Of a stretch of 64,000 nucleotides of DNA, positions 24,294 to 33,707 are shown in pieces. Below the pieces are notes generated by a model. That model was not told where the DNA came from and did not search any database. It was given only the letters and a program-made list of their open reading frames with translations. Within the stretch, counting starts at the first letter, position 1. Each line of letters opens with the position of its first letter. Source of the DNA: Acetobacterium wieringae (GTDB taxonomy: Bacteria; Bacillota; Clostridia; Eubacteriales; Eubacteriaceae); NCBI RefSeq assembly GCF_001766835.1, contig NZ_LKEU01000023.1:1-64000 (forward strand), written 5' to 3'. The position numbers and the translations under genes are program-made.

Positions 24294-25781
24294 ATGAAAC
24301 TGGAACTATTGTTAAACGAACTAAAAATAATCGAAGTAAGAAACAGTCTACCGGACTGTGAGATAGAAAAAATTTGCTATAATTCCCGGGAAGTTGTCCC
24401 CGGCAGTCTGTTTGTGGCCATTCCCGGCTACGTCACAGATGGTCATCGCTATATCGGTAATGCCATCGATGGCGGTGCGGTTGCCGTGGTTTATCAAAAT
24501 GATCTGCCCGAGTATCAGCCGGAGGTCTGCTACATTAAAGTCGCCGATTCCCGCTATGCGCTGGGAAGCCTGGGAAGCTGCTTTTACGGGAAGCCATCGC
24601 AGTCGATGCTAGTGACCGGGATTACCGGAACCAATGGCAAAACCTCACTGACCTATATGCTTAAGCATATTTTTGAAAGCGAAGGTAAGAAATGCGGTTT
24701 GATTGGCACCATCCATAATCTGATTGGCGACCAGGTGGTTGATAATCGAGGCCGGACGACCCCGGAATCGCTGGAAGTCCAGGAGATCATCAAGGAAATG
24801 AAGGATGGCGGCTGCAGTCACCTGTTTATGGAAGTTTCTTCCCATGGACTGGCTCTGGATCGGGTCAATGGGGTGGATTTTGATTACGGTATTTTTACCA
24901 ATCTGACCCAGGATCATCTGGATTATCATAAGACCTTTGAAAATTATTTTGAGGCGAAAGCCAAACTTTTTTTTAAGCAAAACAAGGCCAGCATTGTCAA
25001 TGGCGATGATCCATGGGGGCAGAAGCTCTGCGAACTGCTGGCACAAAAATCGGCGACGCCAGTGATTACCTATGGCTTAAAACCAGGGAGTGATTATTAT
25101 GCCAAAGATCTGGTTTTGGGAACGACGGGAACGGCGTTTACACTGGTTACTCCAGTGGCAGAGGAAAAACTGTTTTTAAATATTCCCGGTGAGTTCATGG
25201 TTTATAATGCCCTGGCGGCGATCATTGTTGCTGTGGAAGAAGCGGTGCCGATGAGCGTGATTCGGGAGGCCCTGGCGACGATGCCGGGGGTTTCCGGCCG
25301 GATGGAAATTCTCGATGTGGAAGCCCCCTTTGATGTGGTCATTGATTACGCCCATTCGCCCGATTCGCTGGAGAAATTGCTCCAGTCGGTGCGAAAAATA
25401 TTTCCTGGTCGGATTGTTCTGGTCTTTGGCTGCAATGGCGACCGGGACAAGGAAAAACGGCCAATCATGGGCCGGATCGCTGGCGCCTATGCCGATATGG
25501 TGGTGGTCACCTCGGACAACCCTGCCAGTGAAAACCCGATGGATATTATCAATGCGGTGGTGGCGGGGGTTCGGGAGAAAACCGATCAGGTTGCCACGGT
25601 TGAAGTCCGGCAGGAAGGGATCTATTATGGTGCTACCCTGTGCGGTCCGGGAGATGTGTTGGTGCTGGCTGGAAAAGGCCATGAAAAACAGGAGATTATG
25701 AAAGACGAAACCCTCTATTATAACGAATGGGACACCGCCCGGGAAGCCGTTGCCCGGTTGAAAGGGAAGTCCGATAAATAG
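24294..25781 (+). CDS. murE: MurE-type UDP-MurNAc-tripeptide ligase
   Basis: Cytoplasmic ATP-dependent ligase adding the third amino acid to UDP-MurNAc-L-Ala-D-Glu; 495 residues, normal for MurE. Visible are the substrate-binding YNSREVVPGSLFVAIPG, the P-loop GITGTNGKTS, MEVSSHGLALDRV, the FTNLTQDHLDYH region with the lysine to be carbamylated downstream, and FGCNGDRDKEKRP. The selectivity motif, DNPR in diaminopimelate-adding enzymes, reads DNPAS here, so another third residue is expected. The ATG at 24294 has AGAGGA at good distance; the upstream ATG at 24270 lacks a site. The gene stands alone, outside a division cluster. Confidence 0.93.
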   Translation: MKLELLLNELKIIEVRNSLPDCEIEKICYNSREVVPGSLFVAIPGYVTDGHRYIGNAIDGGAVAVVYQNDLPEYQPEVCYIKVADSRYALGSLGSCFYGKPSQSMLVTGITGTNGKTSLTYMLKHIFESEGKKCGLIGTIHNLIGDQVVDNRGRTTPESLEVQEIIKEMKDGGCSHLFMEVSSHGLALDRVNGVDFDYGIFTNLTQDHLDYHKTFENYFEAKAKLFFKQNKASIVNGDDPWGQKLCELLAQKSATPVITYGLKPGSDYYAKDLVLGTTGTAFTLVTPVAEEKLFLNIPGEFMVYNALAAIIVAVEEAVPMSVIREALATMPGVSGRMEILDVEAPFDVVIDYAHSPDSLEKLLQSVRKIFPGRIVLVFGCNGDRDKEKRPIMGRIAGAYADMVVVTSDNPASENPMDIINAVVAGVREKTDQVATVEVRQEGIYYGATLCGPGDVLVLAGKGHEKQEIMKDETLYYNEWDTAREAVARLKGKSDK

Positions 25782-25795
25782 TAAAAAGACAAGCA

Positions 25796-25819
25796 AAAAG
25801 CGCCCATGAGGCGCTTTTG
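25796..25819. terminator. Bidirectional terminator between murE and the ABC-F gene
   Basis: A perfect 9-bp stem AAAAGCGCC / GGCGCTTTT around a 5-base loop between convergent genes. Confidence 0.88.
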
Positions 25820-27718
25820 TTATTTTTCCAGGGTTTCCAGGGTTTCCAGCCGATCCATGATGGTCAGCAGTTCGTCTTCCAGTACGGCCTTTTCGTTGGC
25901 CAGTTCCTCTAAGACGGTGTAATCCCTGGTGGTTTCTGACAGCTTCTGAGTGACAAAATCCAGTCGTTGATCCTTGGCTTCGAGATCCAGCAGCAGGGCT
26001 TCCTGCTCCCGTTTTTCCTTATAGGTCAGGCCGGGCTTGCGGGTTTTCGGTTTTTCACTGGCCGGGGCGGCGGTTTTTTTCTCCGGCTGTTCCGGGCTAT
26101 TGTCTTTGGTACCCAGGCCAGTCAGGGGATGTTTTTTGATATAGTCCGAATAATTCCCGGTTTGGCTGGTGATCTGGCCTTTACCGTCAAAAGATAAAAT
26201 CTGTTCACAGGTACGATCCAGAAAATAACGGTCATGGGAAACGGTCAGTACCGAGCCCTGAAACTCGTCCAGGTAGGCTTCCAGAATCGTCAGGGTGTCA
26301 ATGTCCAGATCGTTAGTGGGTTCATCAAACAGCAATACATTGGGAGCCATCATCAGGATGCCCAGCAGATAGAGCCGCCGTCGTTCGCCGCCGGAGAGTT
26401 CGGAGATATACACCCATTGGCTGTTTTTATCAAACAGAAAAAGCTCCATCATTTGAGCGGCGGTGACCGTTTCACCCCGGGAATTTTCCATGACTTCGGC
26501 TTTTTCCCGGATATAATCAATGGCCCGGAGGCTCAGATCCATATCCTCGGATTCCTGGGAAAAATAACCGAGTTTAACGGTATCCCCCAGGGTGATGGTG
26601 CCGCTATCCGGCTTAAGTTTTCCGGCCAAAAGATTGAGCAGGGTCGATTTGCCATATCCGTTTTTACCGATGATCCCAATCCGTTCACTGGGACCGAGGA
26701 TCATCGAAAAATCGCTGATAATTTTCTGGGGGCCAAAGGATTTGCATAAATGCTCGATTTCAATGACTTTTTTACCCAGCCGTGAAAAGCCCACCGAGAT
26801 TTCCATTTGATTTTCGGACAGATCGGTGGCCTGGTCTTTAATTTCTTCAAACCGTTGAATTCGGGCTTTCTGTTTGGTGGTTCGGGCCCGGGCCCCCCGG
26901 CGGATCCAGGCCAGTTCCCGGCGGTAGAGGTTTTGACGTTTGGCTTCAATGGCGTTTTGAGCTTCCCGGCGGTTCGCTTTCTGTTCTAAAAAGTCTGAAT
27001 AATTGCCGGTATACTCATAGAGCTGGCCCTTATCCAATTCGATTGTTCGGGTCACCACCCGATCCAGAAAATAACGGTCATGAGTTACCATCAGCAGCGC
27101 CCCTTTGCGGTTTAACAGGTAGTTTTCCAGCCAGGCAATGGTGTCATTGTCGAGGTGATTGGTCGGCTCATCGAGAATCAGCAAATCACAAGGTGTCAGC
27201 AGGGCCGAGGCCATCGCCACCCGTTTGCGCTGGCCACCGGAAAGCTGCTTGATTTTTTTATGGTAGTCGTGAATACCCAGCTGGGAGAGGATTGTTTCGA
27301 CCTGGGATTTTAGATTCCAGAGGTTTTCGTCATCAATACGCTGAGATAACGACAGCAGCCGCTTTTGCAGGGGGGCATCTTCCGGGGAATCTTCCAGGGT
27401 GGCCAGGGTGGACTCATAATCCCGGACCAGGTTCATTTCCGGCGAGTTGGCGCAAAAGACCTGGGAAAGCACCGTGGTATCTGGGTTAAGATCGGGATCC
27501 TGGGGCAGGATTTCGACCCGCTTGGTGCCAAAAAATTTAACTGCACCAGCGTCGGGGCTGTCGAGGCTTCCAATAATCTTAAGCAGCGAGGTTTTACCTG
27601 AGCCGTTGACCCCAATCACCCCGATCTTGTCAGTGTCGGCGATGGAAAAAGAAATATCATGAAAAAGGGTTTTGATCCCATAGGTTTTTTTTAAGTTCTC
27701 AATACTGGCTATATTCAT
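25820..27718 (-). CDS. ABC-F family ATPase (Uup-like)
   Basis: A 632-residue soluble protein with two ABC ATPase domains and no membrane segments, as in ribosome-associated ABC-F factors. Domain 1: GVNGSGKTSLLK, LSGGQRKRVAMASALL, LILDEPTNHLD. Domain 2: GKNGYGKSTLLNLL, LSGGERRRLYLLGIL, LLFDEPTNDLD. A linker of about 80 residues joins them. A C-terminal coiled coil (KEKREQEALLLDLEAKDQRL onward) resembles Uup/YfmR. The start ATG at 27718 has AGGA 8 bases upstream; a 14-residue upstream extension is rejected. Likely role in translation or ribosome rescue; an antibiotic-resistance role cannot be excluded. Confidence 0.9.
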   Translation of the reverse strand: MNIASIENLKKTYGIKTLFHDISFSIADTDKIGVIGVNGSGKTSLLKIIGSLDSPDAGAVKFFGTKRVEILPQDPDLNPDTTVLSQVFCANSPEMNLVRDYESTLATLEDSPEDAPLQKRLLSLSQRIDDENLWNLKSQVETILSQLGIHDYHKKIKQLSGGQRKRVAMASALLTPCDLLILDEPTNHLDNDTIAWLENYLLNRKGALLMVTHDRYFLDRVVTRTIELDKGQLYEYTGNYSDFLEQKANRREAQNAIEAKRQNLYRRELAWIRRGARARTTKQKARIQRFEEIKDQATDLSENQMEISVGFSRLGKKVIEIEHLCKSFGPQKIISDFSMILGPSERIGIIGKNGYGKSTLLNLLAGKLKPDSGTITLGDTVKLGYFSQESEDMDLSLRAIDYIREKAEVMENSRGETVTAAQMMELFLFDKNSQWVYISELSGGERRRLYLLGILMMAPNVLLFDEPTNDLDIDTLTILEAYLDEFQGSVLTVSHDRYFLDRTCEQILSFDGKGQITSQTGNYSDYIKKHPLTGLGTKDNSPEQPEKKTAAPASEKPKTRKPGLTYKEKREQEALLLDLEAKDQRLDFVTQKLSETTRDYTVLEELANEKAVLEDELLTIMDRLETLETLEK

Positions 27719-27855
27719 TGACTCGTCCTTTGTGTTTTTGTTTTGCTGATATTTTATCATAAATTGGGGGATCTTGGAAAAACTTTACAAAAAGTCCTGA
27801 AAATAGTATCATGTAGTCATAATAATTCGAAGTAGATTAAGGTGGGGTGAACAGA

Positions 27856-28329
27856 ATGATGTTGGGTAAAACCGTTTTTATTGCAAAAAGTGCCGATGTA
27901 GTGGGTAAAGTAAAGCTGGGTAATTTTATCTCGGTGTGGTTTCAGGCAGTCATCCGGGGGGATGTGGACAGTATTACCATTGGCGATCGCACCAATATTC
28001 AGGATGGTACGGTGGTGCACGTGGCTCCAGGTTATCCCACAGTCATCGGTGCTGGCGTGAGCATTGGTCACAATGCCATTATTCACGGCTGCGAAATCGG
28101 GGATAATGTCTTAGTGGGGATGGGGGCGATTATTCTTAACGGAGCCAAAATCGGCGATAACTCCATTGTCGGTGCCGGTTCACTGGTGACTCAAGGCAAG
28201 GTCTTTCCGCCCAACTCACTCATCATGGGCAGCCCAGCTAAGGTGGTTCGGGAACTGAAGCCGGAAGAAATCCAGAGCATCCGGGACAATGCCGAAGAAT
28301 ATCTGGATACCATGAAGGGTTATATGTAA
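27856..28329 (+). CDS. Gamma-class carbonic anhydrase-like hexapeptide protein
   Basis: A 157-residue left-handed beta-helix protein of the YrdA/PaaY/gamma-carbonic anhydrase family. Hexapeptide repeats run from VVGKVKLGNFISVWF to IGDNSIVGAGSLV. The three zinc histidines are present: one in QDGTVVHV and two in SIGHNAIIHGC. Carbonic anhydrase would fit CO2/bicarbonate handling in an acetogen, though many members show little activity. ATG at 27856 is preferred with GGTGGGG upstream; a GTG at 27847 overlaps that site. Confidence 0.9.
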   Translation: MMLGKTVFIAKSADVVGKVKLGNFISVWFQAVIRGDVDSITIGDRTNIQDGTVVHVAPGYPTVIGAGVSIGHNAIIHGCEIGDNVLVGMGAIILNGAKIGDNSIVGAGSLVTQGKVFPPNSLIMGSPAKVVRELKPEEIQSIRDNAEEYLDTMKGYM

Positions 28330-28353
28330 ACCGTCTGCTAACTCTGAGCAAAT

Positions 28354-28379
28354 AAAAAAAGACCCAAGGGGTCTTTTTT
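28354..28379. terminator. Bidirectional terminator
   Basis: AAAAAAGACCC / GGGTCTTTTTT around a 3-4 base loop, lying between convergent genes. Confidence 0.88.
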
Positions 28380-28385
28380 AGATGG

Positions 28386-28880
28386 TTAAAACTTGACCGG
28401 GGTCAGGCGAAAGCGTTCCAGTGGTTTGTGTAAAATGGTGACCAGGACAACCCCAAATACGCCCTGCAACAGGCTAAACGGGACGTTGACCAGCGGACCG
28501 GCAATATTGCCGTACATAATCACTTCAGAAACGTAGTAAACGGCCGTCATGGCAATCACTGCCGGGAACATCCCAAGGAGGATATTTTTGTCAGGGAAAC
28601 GCTTCATCAGATAGCCAAAAATAAAGGCCATTGAGCCTTTGGCAATAAAAGTCGGCAGCACATAGGCGCCGTAACCGCCAAAATAGTCAGCGCTGGCCGA
28701 GCCGATGGCGGCAGCAATCAGACCGCCCCAGGGCCCCAGGATATAGGCAGATAACAGTACCGCCCCATCGCCGGGATGGATGTAACCCGTTGGCAGGGGA
28801 ATCTTGATCAGGGAGGTCATGATGAAAGTCAGGGCCATCATCAGGGCAGTGTAGGTGATTTTTCTGGTTTGTTCGTTCAT
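28386..28880 (-). CDS. ECF transporter S component
   Basis: A 164-residue membrane protein with about five to six helices, of the substrate-binding S-component type of energy-coupling-factor vitamin transporters. It has the short N-terminal helix with ALMMALTFIMTSLIKIPLP, then GYIHPGDGAVLLSAYILGPW and GGLIAAAIGSASADYFGGY. The vitamin is not identifiable; shared ECF A and T subunits must be encoded elsewhere. ATG at 28880 follows GAGGAAAG; an upstream extension of 20 residues is rejected. Confidence 0.85.
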   Translation of the reverse strand: MNEQTRKITYTALMMALTFIMTSLIKIPLPTGYIHPGDGAVLLSAYILGPWGGLIAAAIGSASADYFGGYGAYVLPTFIAKGSMAFIFGYLMKRFPDKNILLGMFPAVIAMTAVYYVSEVIMYGNIAGPLVNVPFSLLQGVFGVVLVTILHKPLERFRLTPVKF

Positions 28881-28992
28881 TTTCTTTCCTCGTTTTCTAA
28901 AAAATGCCAGGCATTTGCAAAATGGATCAAGATTGCGCAATCATGATGGGTGAAAACAGGCCACAGCGGCCAGGTATTTTTGCAATTGCCGA

Positions 28993-29041
28993 TAAAAAAT
29001 ACTAAGCCGCAGAAAACCCTTGGCTTAGTATAGAATTATCC
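28993..29041 (-). terminator. Terminator or attenuator upstream of the ECF S gene
   Basis: On the minus strand a perfect 10-bp stem (ATACTAAGCC with GGCTTAGTAT) with a 23-base loop is followed by TTTTTTA. It ends the transcript of the gene at 29102-29692. It also lies in the region leading to the ECF S gene, but no known riboswitch consensus was recognised there. Confidence 0.7.
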
Positions 29042-29101
29042 CATATTATTTTTAGAATACAAGGGTTTGAATGACCTGATTTTTTTAAAAATCTGAACCC
29101 A

Positions 29102-29692
29102 TCAAACCTGATCAATAAAGACACTGACAGCACTCACCCCGGGAAGGTCAGTTTTATCCGGATTGTTTGGGGAAATGGTCAGGCTGATGGTATAGCCGCT
29201 GACAGTTCCCTTCAGATTGGTGGATTCAGAAACGGTTTCCTCGCTATAATCCGGGGCGACAGCCAGCAGACTCTGGTAAAAACTAAGGATTTCATCAGTG
29301 GAAAAATCCGAAACATAGGCCGCTTTCCAGCCTGGTTTGCCTGCGGCGGTGGTGATCTGGTTCGATTCGGAAACGCTGGTTACGCCATACAGCGGAACCA
29401 TCTGGATGGGATAATTGCCCGCCAGTAGACCGGCTTCATCAACATAGAGATCGGCCTGATTTTCGGAAATGACCGTTTGCATGTCCTGGGGCACCACAAT
29501 AGCAGTGGTAGCGGTGGTATCCGGCAGATTATTTTTAATTTGGTCAGGTTGTTTGGTCGTTGTTGTTTCTTCAGCGGTTGTTTTTTGATCGGTCGTTTTT
29601 TCGTCATTCATCAGCTTTGGGATCATAAAGACGGCGCCAGCAATCAGAACCCCAATTAGGACAACCGAAAGAATAATATAACGTGTTTTCAT
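29102..29692 (-). CDS. Membrane-anchored or secreted hypothetical protein
   Basis: A 196-residue protein: an N-terminal hydrophobic helix (YIILSVVLIGVLIAGAVFMI) with positive residues before it, then a threonine-rich linker (EKTTDQKTTAEETTTTKQ) and an extracellular domain with SDFSTDEILSFYQSLLAVAP. No lipobox cysteine. The domain resembles small beta-alpha extracellular domains of Gram-positive surface proteins but I do not recognise it. GGAG lies upstream of the ATG and a terminator follows. Confidence 0.72.
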   Translation of the reverse strand: MKTRYIILSVVLIGVLIAGAVFMIPKLMNDEKTTDQKTTAEETTTTKQPDQIKNNLPDTTATTAIVVPQDMQTVISENQADLYVDEAGLLAGNYPIQMVPLYGVTSVSESNQITTAAGKPGWKAAYVSDFSTDEILSFYQSLLAVAPDYSEETVSESTNLKGTVSGYTISLTISPNNPDKTDLPGVSAVSVFIDQV

Positions 29693-29929
29693 AATGACTC
29701 CTTTTTGGAAATGGACAGATCAATTGGAAACGGCGGTAGTCAAATCGTTTTGTTTCCCAATGATCTGTGTAACGAATGAATAGTTCGCCCTTATTATAAC
29801 CCATATTCTTAATTTTTTGAATAAACATTTCAAAAAACTTGATTTTATTAAGGATATTGGATAGAATATAAAACAGACCTTTTTACTTTTAAATCGTTAT
29901 TAACTATTGTATTCAACTAACTAAAAAAA

Positions 29930-30178
29930 TAAATGTCAGGATAAGGACGCTGTGGGGAATGCTTTAACAGAGAGATAATCAATTCGGTGAAAGATTGTCG
30001 AAAGATACCTCAGAGAGATCACCTTTGAACAGGATTTCTGAAGACTTAAGTTGGCCATTGGTTAATTAAGCTTAGGAAATCCCGGGGAATCGTTAACTTC
30101 ATGGAGTGGGCAGTTTGCTGCCAACTTGGGTGGTACCGCGATTTTTCGTCCCTTGGATTTTTCAGGGGGCGTTTTTTG
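29930..30178 (+). promoter_or_regulatory. T-box riboswitch for isoleucine
   Basis: A T-box leader controlling ileS. The stem I apical motifs are visible (CAGAGAG, then GGTGAAAG). A likely specifier codon ATC (Ile) is at 30018-30020, followed by ACC and GAAC. The T-box sequence TGGGTGGTACCGCG sits at 30127-30140, complementary by its UGG core to uncharged tRNA NCCA. The terminator stem CGTCCC/GGGGCG lies at 30147-30152 and 30166-30171, followed by a T run. Uncharged tRNA-Ile would stabilise the antiterminator and allow ileS transcription. Confidence 0.93.
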
Positions 30179-30305
30179 TGTTTGGCGAGTCTTGGTGCGA
30201 TTACGGATTGCGTGATCCCAAAGCGTATTACTTAAGAGCAGAAAATAAACACAGATTAAGCAATGCAGTTATGTAAACTAAGAGAGACTTAATGGAGGTA
30301 GAAAT

Positions 30306-33300
30306 ATGGCGCAGTTTAAAACATTAATAGAAGGAAAAATTGGCGACAGAGAAGATGCAATCTCAAAACAATGGGAAGCGATGAATCTGTTGCAGCAGAG
30401 TATTGATAACCGGGCGGGGAAACAGGACTTTGTTTTTTATGAGGGTCCCCCAACGGCTAACGGCCGTCCCGGAATCCACCACGTGCTGGCCCGGACACTG
30501 AAAGATACGGTCTGTAAATATAAGGTCATGGATGGCTATCGGGTGCTGCGTAAAGGCGGCTGGGATACCCATGGTCTGCCGGTGGAAATCGAAGTTGAAA
30601 AACAGCTGGGGCTGTCCAGCAAACCGGAAATTGAAGCCTACGGCATTGATAAGTTCAACGAAAAATGTAAGGAATCGGTCTTCAATTACGAAGGACAATG
30701 GAAGGAAATGAGCCGCAAAATGGGTTATTTCATTGACATGGAAAACCCTTACATCACCCTGGATAACAATTATATTGAATCGGTCTGGTGGATTCTCGAT
30801 AAATTCAATAAAGAAGGGTTTCTCTATGAAGGGCATAAGATCATGCCCTATTGCCCCCGCTGTGGTACTGGTCTGGCCTCCCATGAGGTCGCTCAGGGCT
30901 ATCAGGAAATCAAAAGCAACACCGTTGTTGCGGCCTTTAAACGCAAGGATGCCAACGAATACTTTTTAGTCTGGACCACTACCCCCTGGACCCTGGCGGC
31001 CAATGTGGCACTGGCCGTTCATCCCGAGGCCGATTACATCAAAGCCCGCAGCAATGATGACGTGTATATCTGTGCCAAGGTGCTGGCGCCCAAACTCCTG
31101 GGCGATGACTACGAAATCATTGAAGAAATGAAGGGAAAAGACTTGGAGTACGTTGAGTATGATCAGCTGATGCCCTTTGTGACGCCCGACAAAAAAGCTT
31201 TTTTTGTCACCTGTGCCGACTATGTCACCACCGAAGACGGTACCGGGATTGTTCATATCGCCCCGGCTTTTGGGGAAGATGACTACAAGGTTGGCCGTGC
31301 CTACCATCTGCCGGTGCTGCAGCCGGTGGCCGAGGACGGCAAATATACCGACACCCCCTGGAAGGGACAATTTGTCATCGATGCCGATCTCGATATCATC
31401 AAATGGTTAAAAGCTGAAGGCAAACTGTTCAAAAAAGAAAAGGTGCTCCATAATTACCCCCATTGCTGGCGCTGCAAAACCCCGCTTTTATATTATGCCA
31501 AACCAAGCTGGTATATCGAAATGACCAAGATCAAAGGTACCCTGATCGCAAATAATAATGGCGTCGAGTGGTACCCGGATTTTGTCGGCGAAAAACGTTT
31601 TGGCAACTGGCTGGAAAACCTCAATGACTGGGCGATCTCAAGAAGTCGCTACTGGGGAACGCCGCTGCCGGTGTGGCGCTGTGATGCGTGCGGGAAGCTG
31701 GAAACCGTCGGTTCCCGCAAAGAACTGGTGGAACGGGCCATTGAGGGGATTGACGAAAGCATTGAGCTGCACCGCCCTTATGTGGATGATGTTCATTTCA
31801 CCTGCCCGGATTGCGGCAAAACGATGACCCGGGTCAAAGACGTGATCGACTGCTGGTTTGATTCCGGCTCGATGCCTTTTGCCCAACATCACTATCCCTT
31901 TGAAAACAAAGAACTGTGGGAAGAACAATTCCCGGCTGATTTTATCTGTGAAGGGATTGACCAGACCCGGGGTTGGTTCTATTCATTACTGGCGATTTCT
32001 TCCTTTGTCACCGGTAAAGCGCCCTATAAAAAAGTGCTGGTCAATGACCTGATCCTCGATGCCGACGGCCAGAAAATGTCCAAATCCCGGGGCAATACGG
32101 TTGATCCCTTTGAAATGTTTTCTGAATATGGGGCGGATGCGCTGCGTTGGTATCTGCTTTATGTCTCGCCGGCCTGGACGCCGACTCGTTTTGATGTCAA
32201 GGGGATTAAAGAGGTGCAAAGTAAATTCTTTAATACCTTAAAAAATACCTACCATTTCTTTGCCCTGTATGCCAATACCGATAGCATCGATCCCCGGGAA
32301 TTCTTTGTGCCCTATGCCAATCGTCCCGAAATTGATGCCTGGATTCTTTCTAAATACAACCGCTTGGTTAAAGAAGTCCGGGAAGAAATGGACGTCTTTG
32401 ATCTGACCAAAGCGGTCAAAAAAATCCAGAATTTTGTTAACGAAGATTTATCCAACTGGTATATCCGCCGCAACCGTCGTCGGTTCTGGGGAACCGAACT
32501 GACGGAGGATAAAAAAGCCGTTTATAACACCACCTGGGAAGTGCTTGAAGGGGTGGTTCGGCTGTGTGCGCCCTTTGCGCCATACATCACAGAAGAACTG
32601 TATCAAAAGCTGACCGATGGGGTTTCGGTCCATTTGGCCGACTATCCAACGGCTAACGAAGCGCTGATTCAGGAGGCCATTGAAGAACCGATGGATCTGG
32701 TACGGGAACTGGTCAGCCTCGGTCGTGGTGCCCGGGAAGAAGCCCAGATCAAGGTTCGCCAACCGCTATCCAAGATCATTGTCGATGGCAAGTACCGGGA
32801 AACCCTGGGCGATCTTTGCGTCCTGATTGAAGAGGAACTAAATATTAAAAACGTCGTCTTTGAAGATAATCTGGGTGACTTCATGAACTATGCCTTAAAA
32901 CCCGACTTTAAGGTCGCTGGCCCGATTCTCGGTCAGAATGTCAAGCTGCTGGGCAAGGCCCTGGCTTCAGTGGAAGCCAGTGAGGTGGTGGCCAAGCTGG
33001 AAGCTGATGGCAGCTTTGTGATTGAGCTGGATGGCGAAAGCCTCGAACTGCGCAAAGATTTCATCGATATCCGGATTTCTGCCAAAGAAGGCTTCAATGT
33101 CCAGATGTTTAACAATAAGTTTATTATTCTTGATACCAGCCTCACACAGGAGCTACTCGATGAAGGCTGTGCCCGGGAGTTTGTCTCCCGGATTCAGCAG
33201 CTGCGAAAAGCCAACGGCTACGAAGTGATGGATCGGATTGACATTACCTACAGCAGTGACGAAGCCATGGATCGGGCGATTGAAATCTATACTGATTTTA

Positions 33301-33404
33301 TTAAAACTGAAACCCTGGCTGATACGATTACGGTTAAGGCCGGTGTTGGTGAAGTGTTTAATCTCAATGGCCATGATACTGGGATTGAACTGCAGAAAAA
33401 ATAA
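30306..33404 (+). CDS. ileS: Isoleucyl-tRNA synthetase
   Basis: Class I synthetase, 1032 residues. The signature HIGH equivalent is GIHHV (in NGRPGIHHVLARTLKD), the KMSKS loop is QKMSKSRGN, and the editing-domain segment includes WTTTPWTLAANVALAV. At over 1000 residues it is longer than the common bacterial form of about 930 and resembles the IleS2-like type found in clostridia, which is often less sensitive to mupirocin. GGAGG precedes the ATG. Expression is controlled by the T-box upstream, and a strong terminator follows. Confidence 0.96.
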   Translation: MAQFKTLIEGKIGDREDAISKQWEAMNLLQQSIDNRAGKQDFVFYEGPPTANGRPGIHHVLARTLKDTVCKYKVMDGYRVLRKGGWDTHGLPVEIEVEKQLGLSSKPEIEAYGIDKFNEKCKESVFNYEGQWKEMSRKMGYFIDMENPYITLDNNYIESVWWILDKFNKEGFLYEGHKIMPYCPRCGTGLASHEVAQGYQEIKSNTVVAAFKRKDANEYFLVWTTTPWTLAANVALAVHPEADYIKARSNDDVYICAKVLAPKLLGDDYEIIEEMKGKDLEYVEYDQLMPFVTPDKKAFFVTCADYVTTEDGTGIVHIAPAFGEDDYKVGRAYHLPVLQPVAEDGKYTDTPWKGQFVIDADLDIIKWLKAEGKLFKKEKVLHNYPHCWRCKTPLLYYAKPSWYIEMTKIKGTLIANNNGVEWYPDFVGEKRFGNWLENLNDWAISRSRYWGTPLPVWRCDACGKLETVGSRKELVERAIEGIDESIELHRPYVDDVHFTCPDCGKTMTRVKDVIDCWFDSGSMPFAQHHYPFENKELWEEQFPADFICEGIDQTRGWFYSLLAISSFVTGKAPYKKVLVNDLILDADGQKMSKSRGNTVDPFEMFSEYGADALRWYLLYVSPAWTPTRFDVKGIKEVQSKFFNTLKNTYHFFALYANTDSIDPREFFVPYANRPEIDAWILSKYNRLVKEVREEMDVFDLTKAVKKIQNFVNEDLSNWYIRRNRRRFWGTELTEDKKAVYNTTWEVLEGVVRLCAPFAPYITEELYQKLTDGVSVHLADYPTANEALIQEAIEEPMDLVRELVSLGRGAREEAQIKVRQPLSKIIVDGKYRETLGDLCVLIEEELNIKNVVFEDNLGDFMNYALKPDFKVAGPILGQNVKLLGKALASVEASEVVAKLEADGSFVIELDGESLELRKDFIDIRISAKEGFNVQMFNNKFIILDTSLTQELLDEGCAREFVSRIQQLRKANGYEVMDRIDITYSSDEAMDRAIEIYTDFIKTETLADTITVKAGVGEVFNLNGHDTGIELQKK

Positions 33405-33441
33405 TCGCTTAAACAATTAAAAAAATCATAAATAAATAATG

Positions 33442-33477
33442 AAAAACCGATGGTGTGTCAATGCCATCGGTTTTTTT
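33442..33477 (+). terminator. Terminator after ileS
   Basis: AAAAACCGATGG pairs with CCATCGGTTTTT around a 10-base loop, followed by further T residues. Confidence 0.9.
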
Positions 33478-33560
33478 AATGGCCATTTTTTAAGAAAAGG
33501 CGTAAACTAATTATCTCAAGTAAGATAATTTAGCAAATGTCAAACTTTGAATAAAAAAGC

Positions 33561-33588
33561 TAATGCGTCACGCCAGTTCAGCCGATAT
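33561..33588 (+). promoter_or_regulatory. SigD/sigma-28-type flagellar promoter
   Basis: GCCGATAT (33581-33588) matches the sigma-D -10 consensus exactly, with TAAT (33561-33564, consensus TAAA) 16 bases upstream. It lies 120 bases before the flagellin start in the 300-base gap after ileS, which holds nothing else recognisable. Confidence 0.7.
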
Positions 33589-33707
33589 ATATTGAAATGC
33601 GAATGTTGAATAGTTGGGTTTATTAAGAAGCGTCATGTTAGCAAATTCATTTCGTGTTTTTATACTATGATTATCAGGGTGAGTCAATGGGGAAAGGAGG
33701 TGACCAC

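Noticed and set aside
28881..29100. Possible riboswitch upstream of the ECF S-component gene
   Set aside because: Besides the terminator stem and short hairpins, none of the conserved elements of FMN, TPP, THF, cobalamin or preQ1 classes was recognised.
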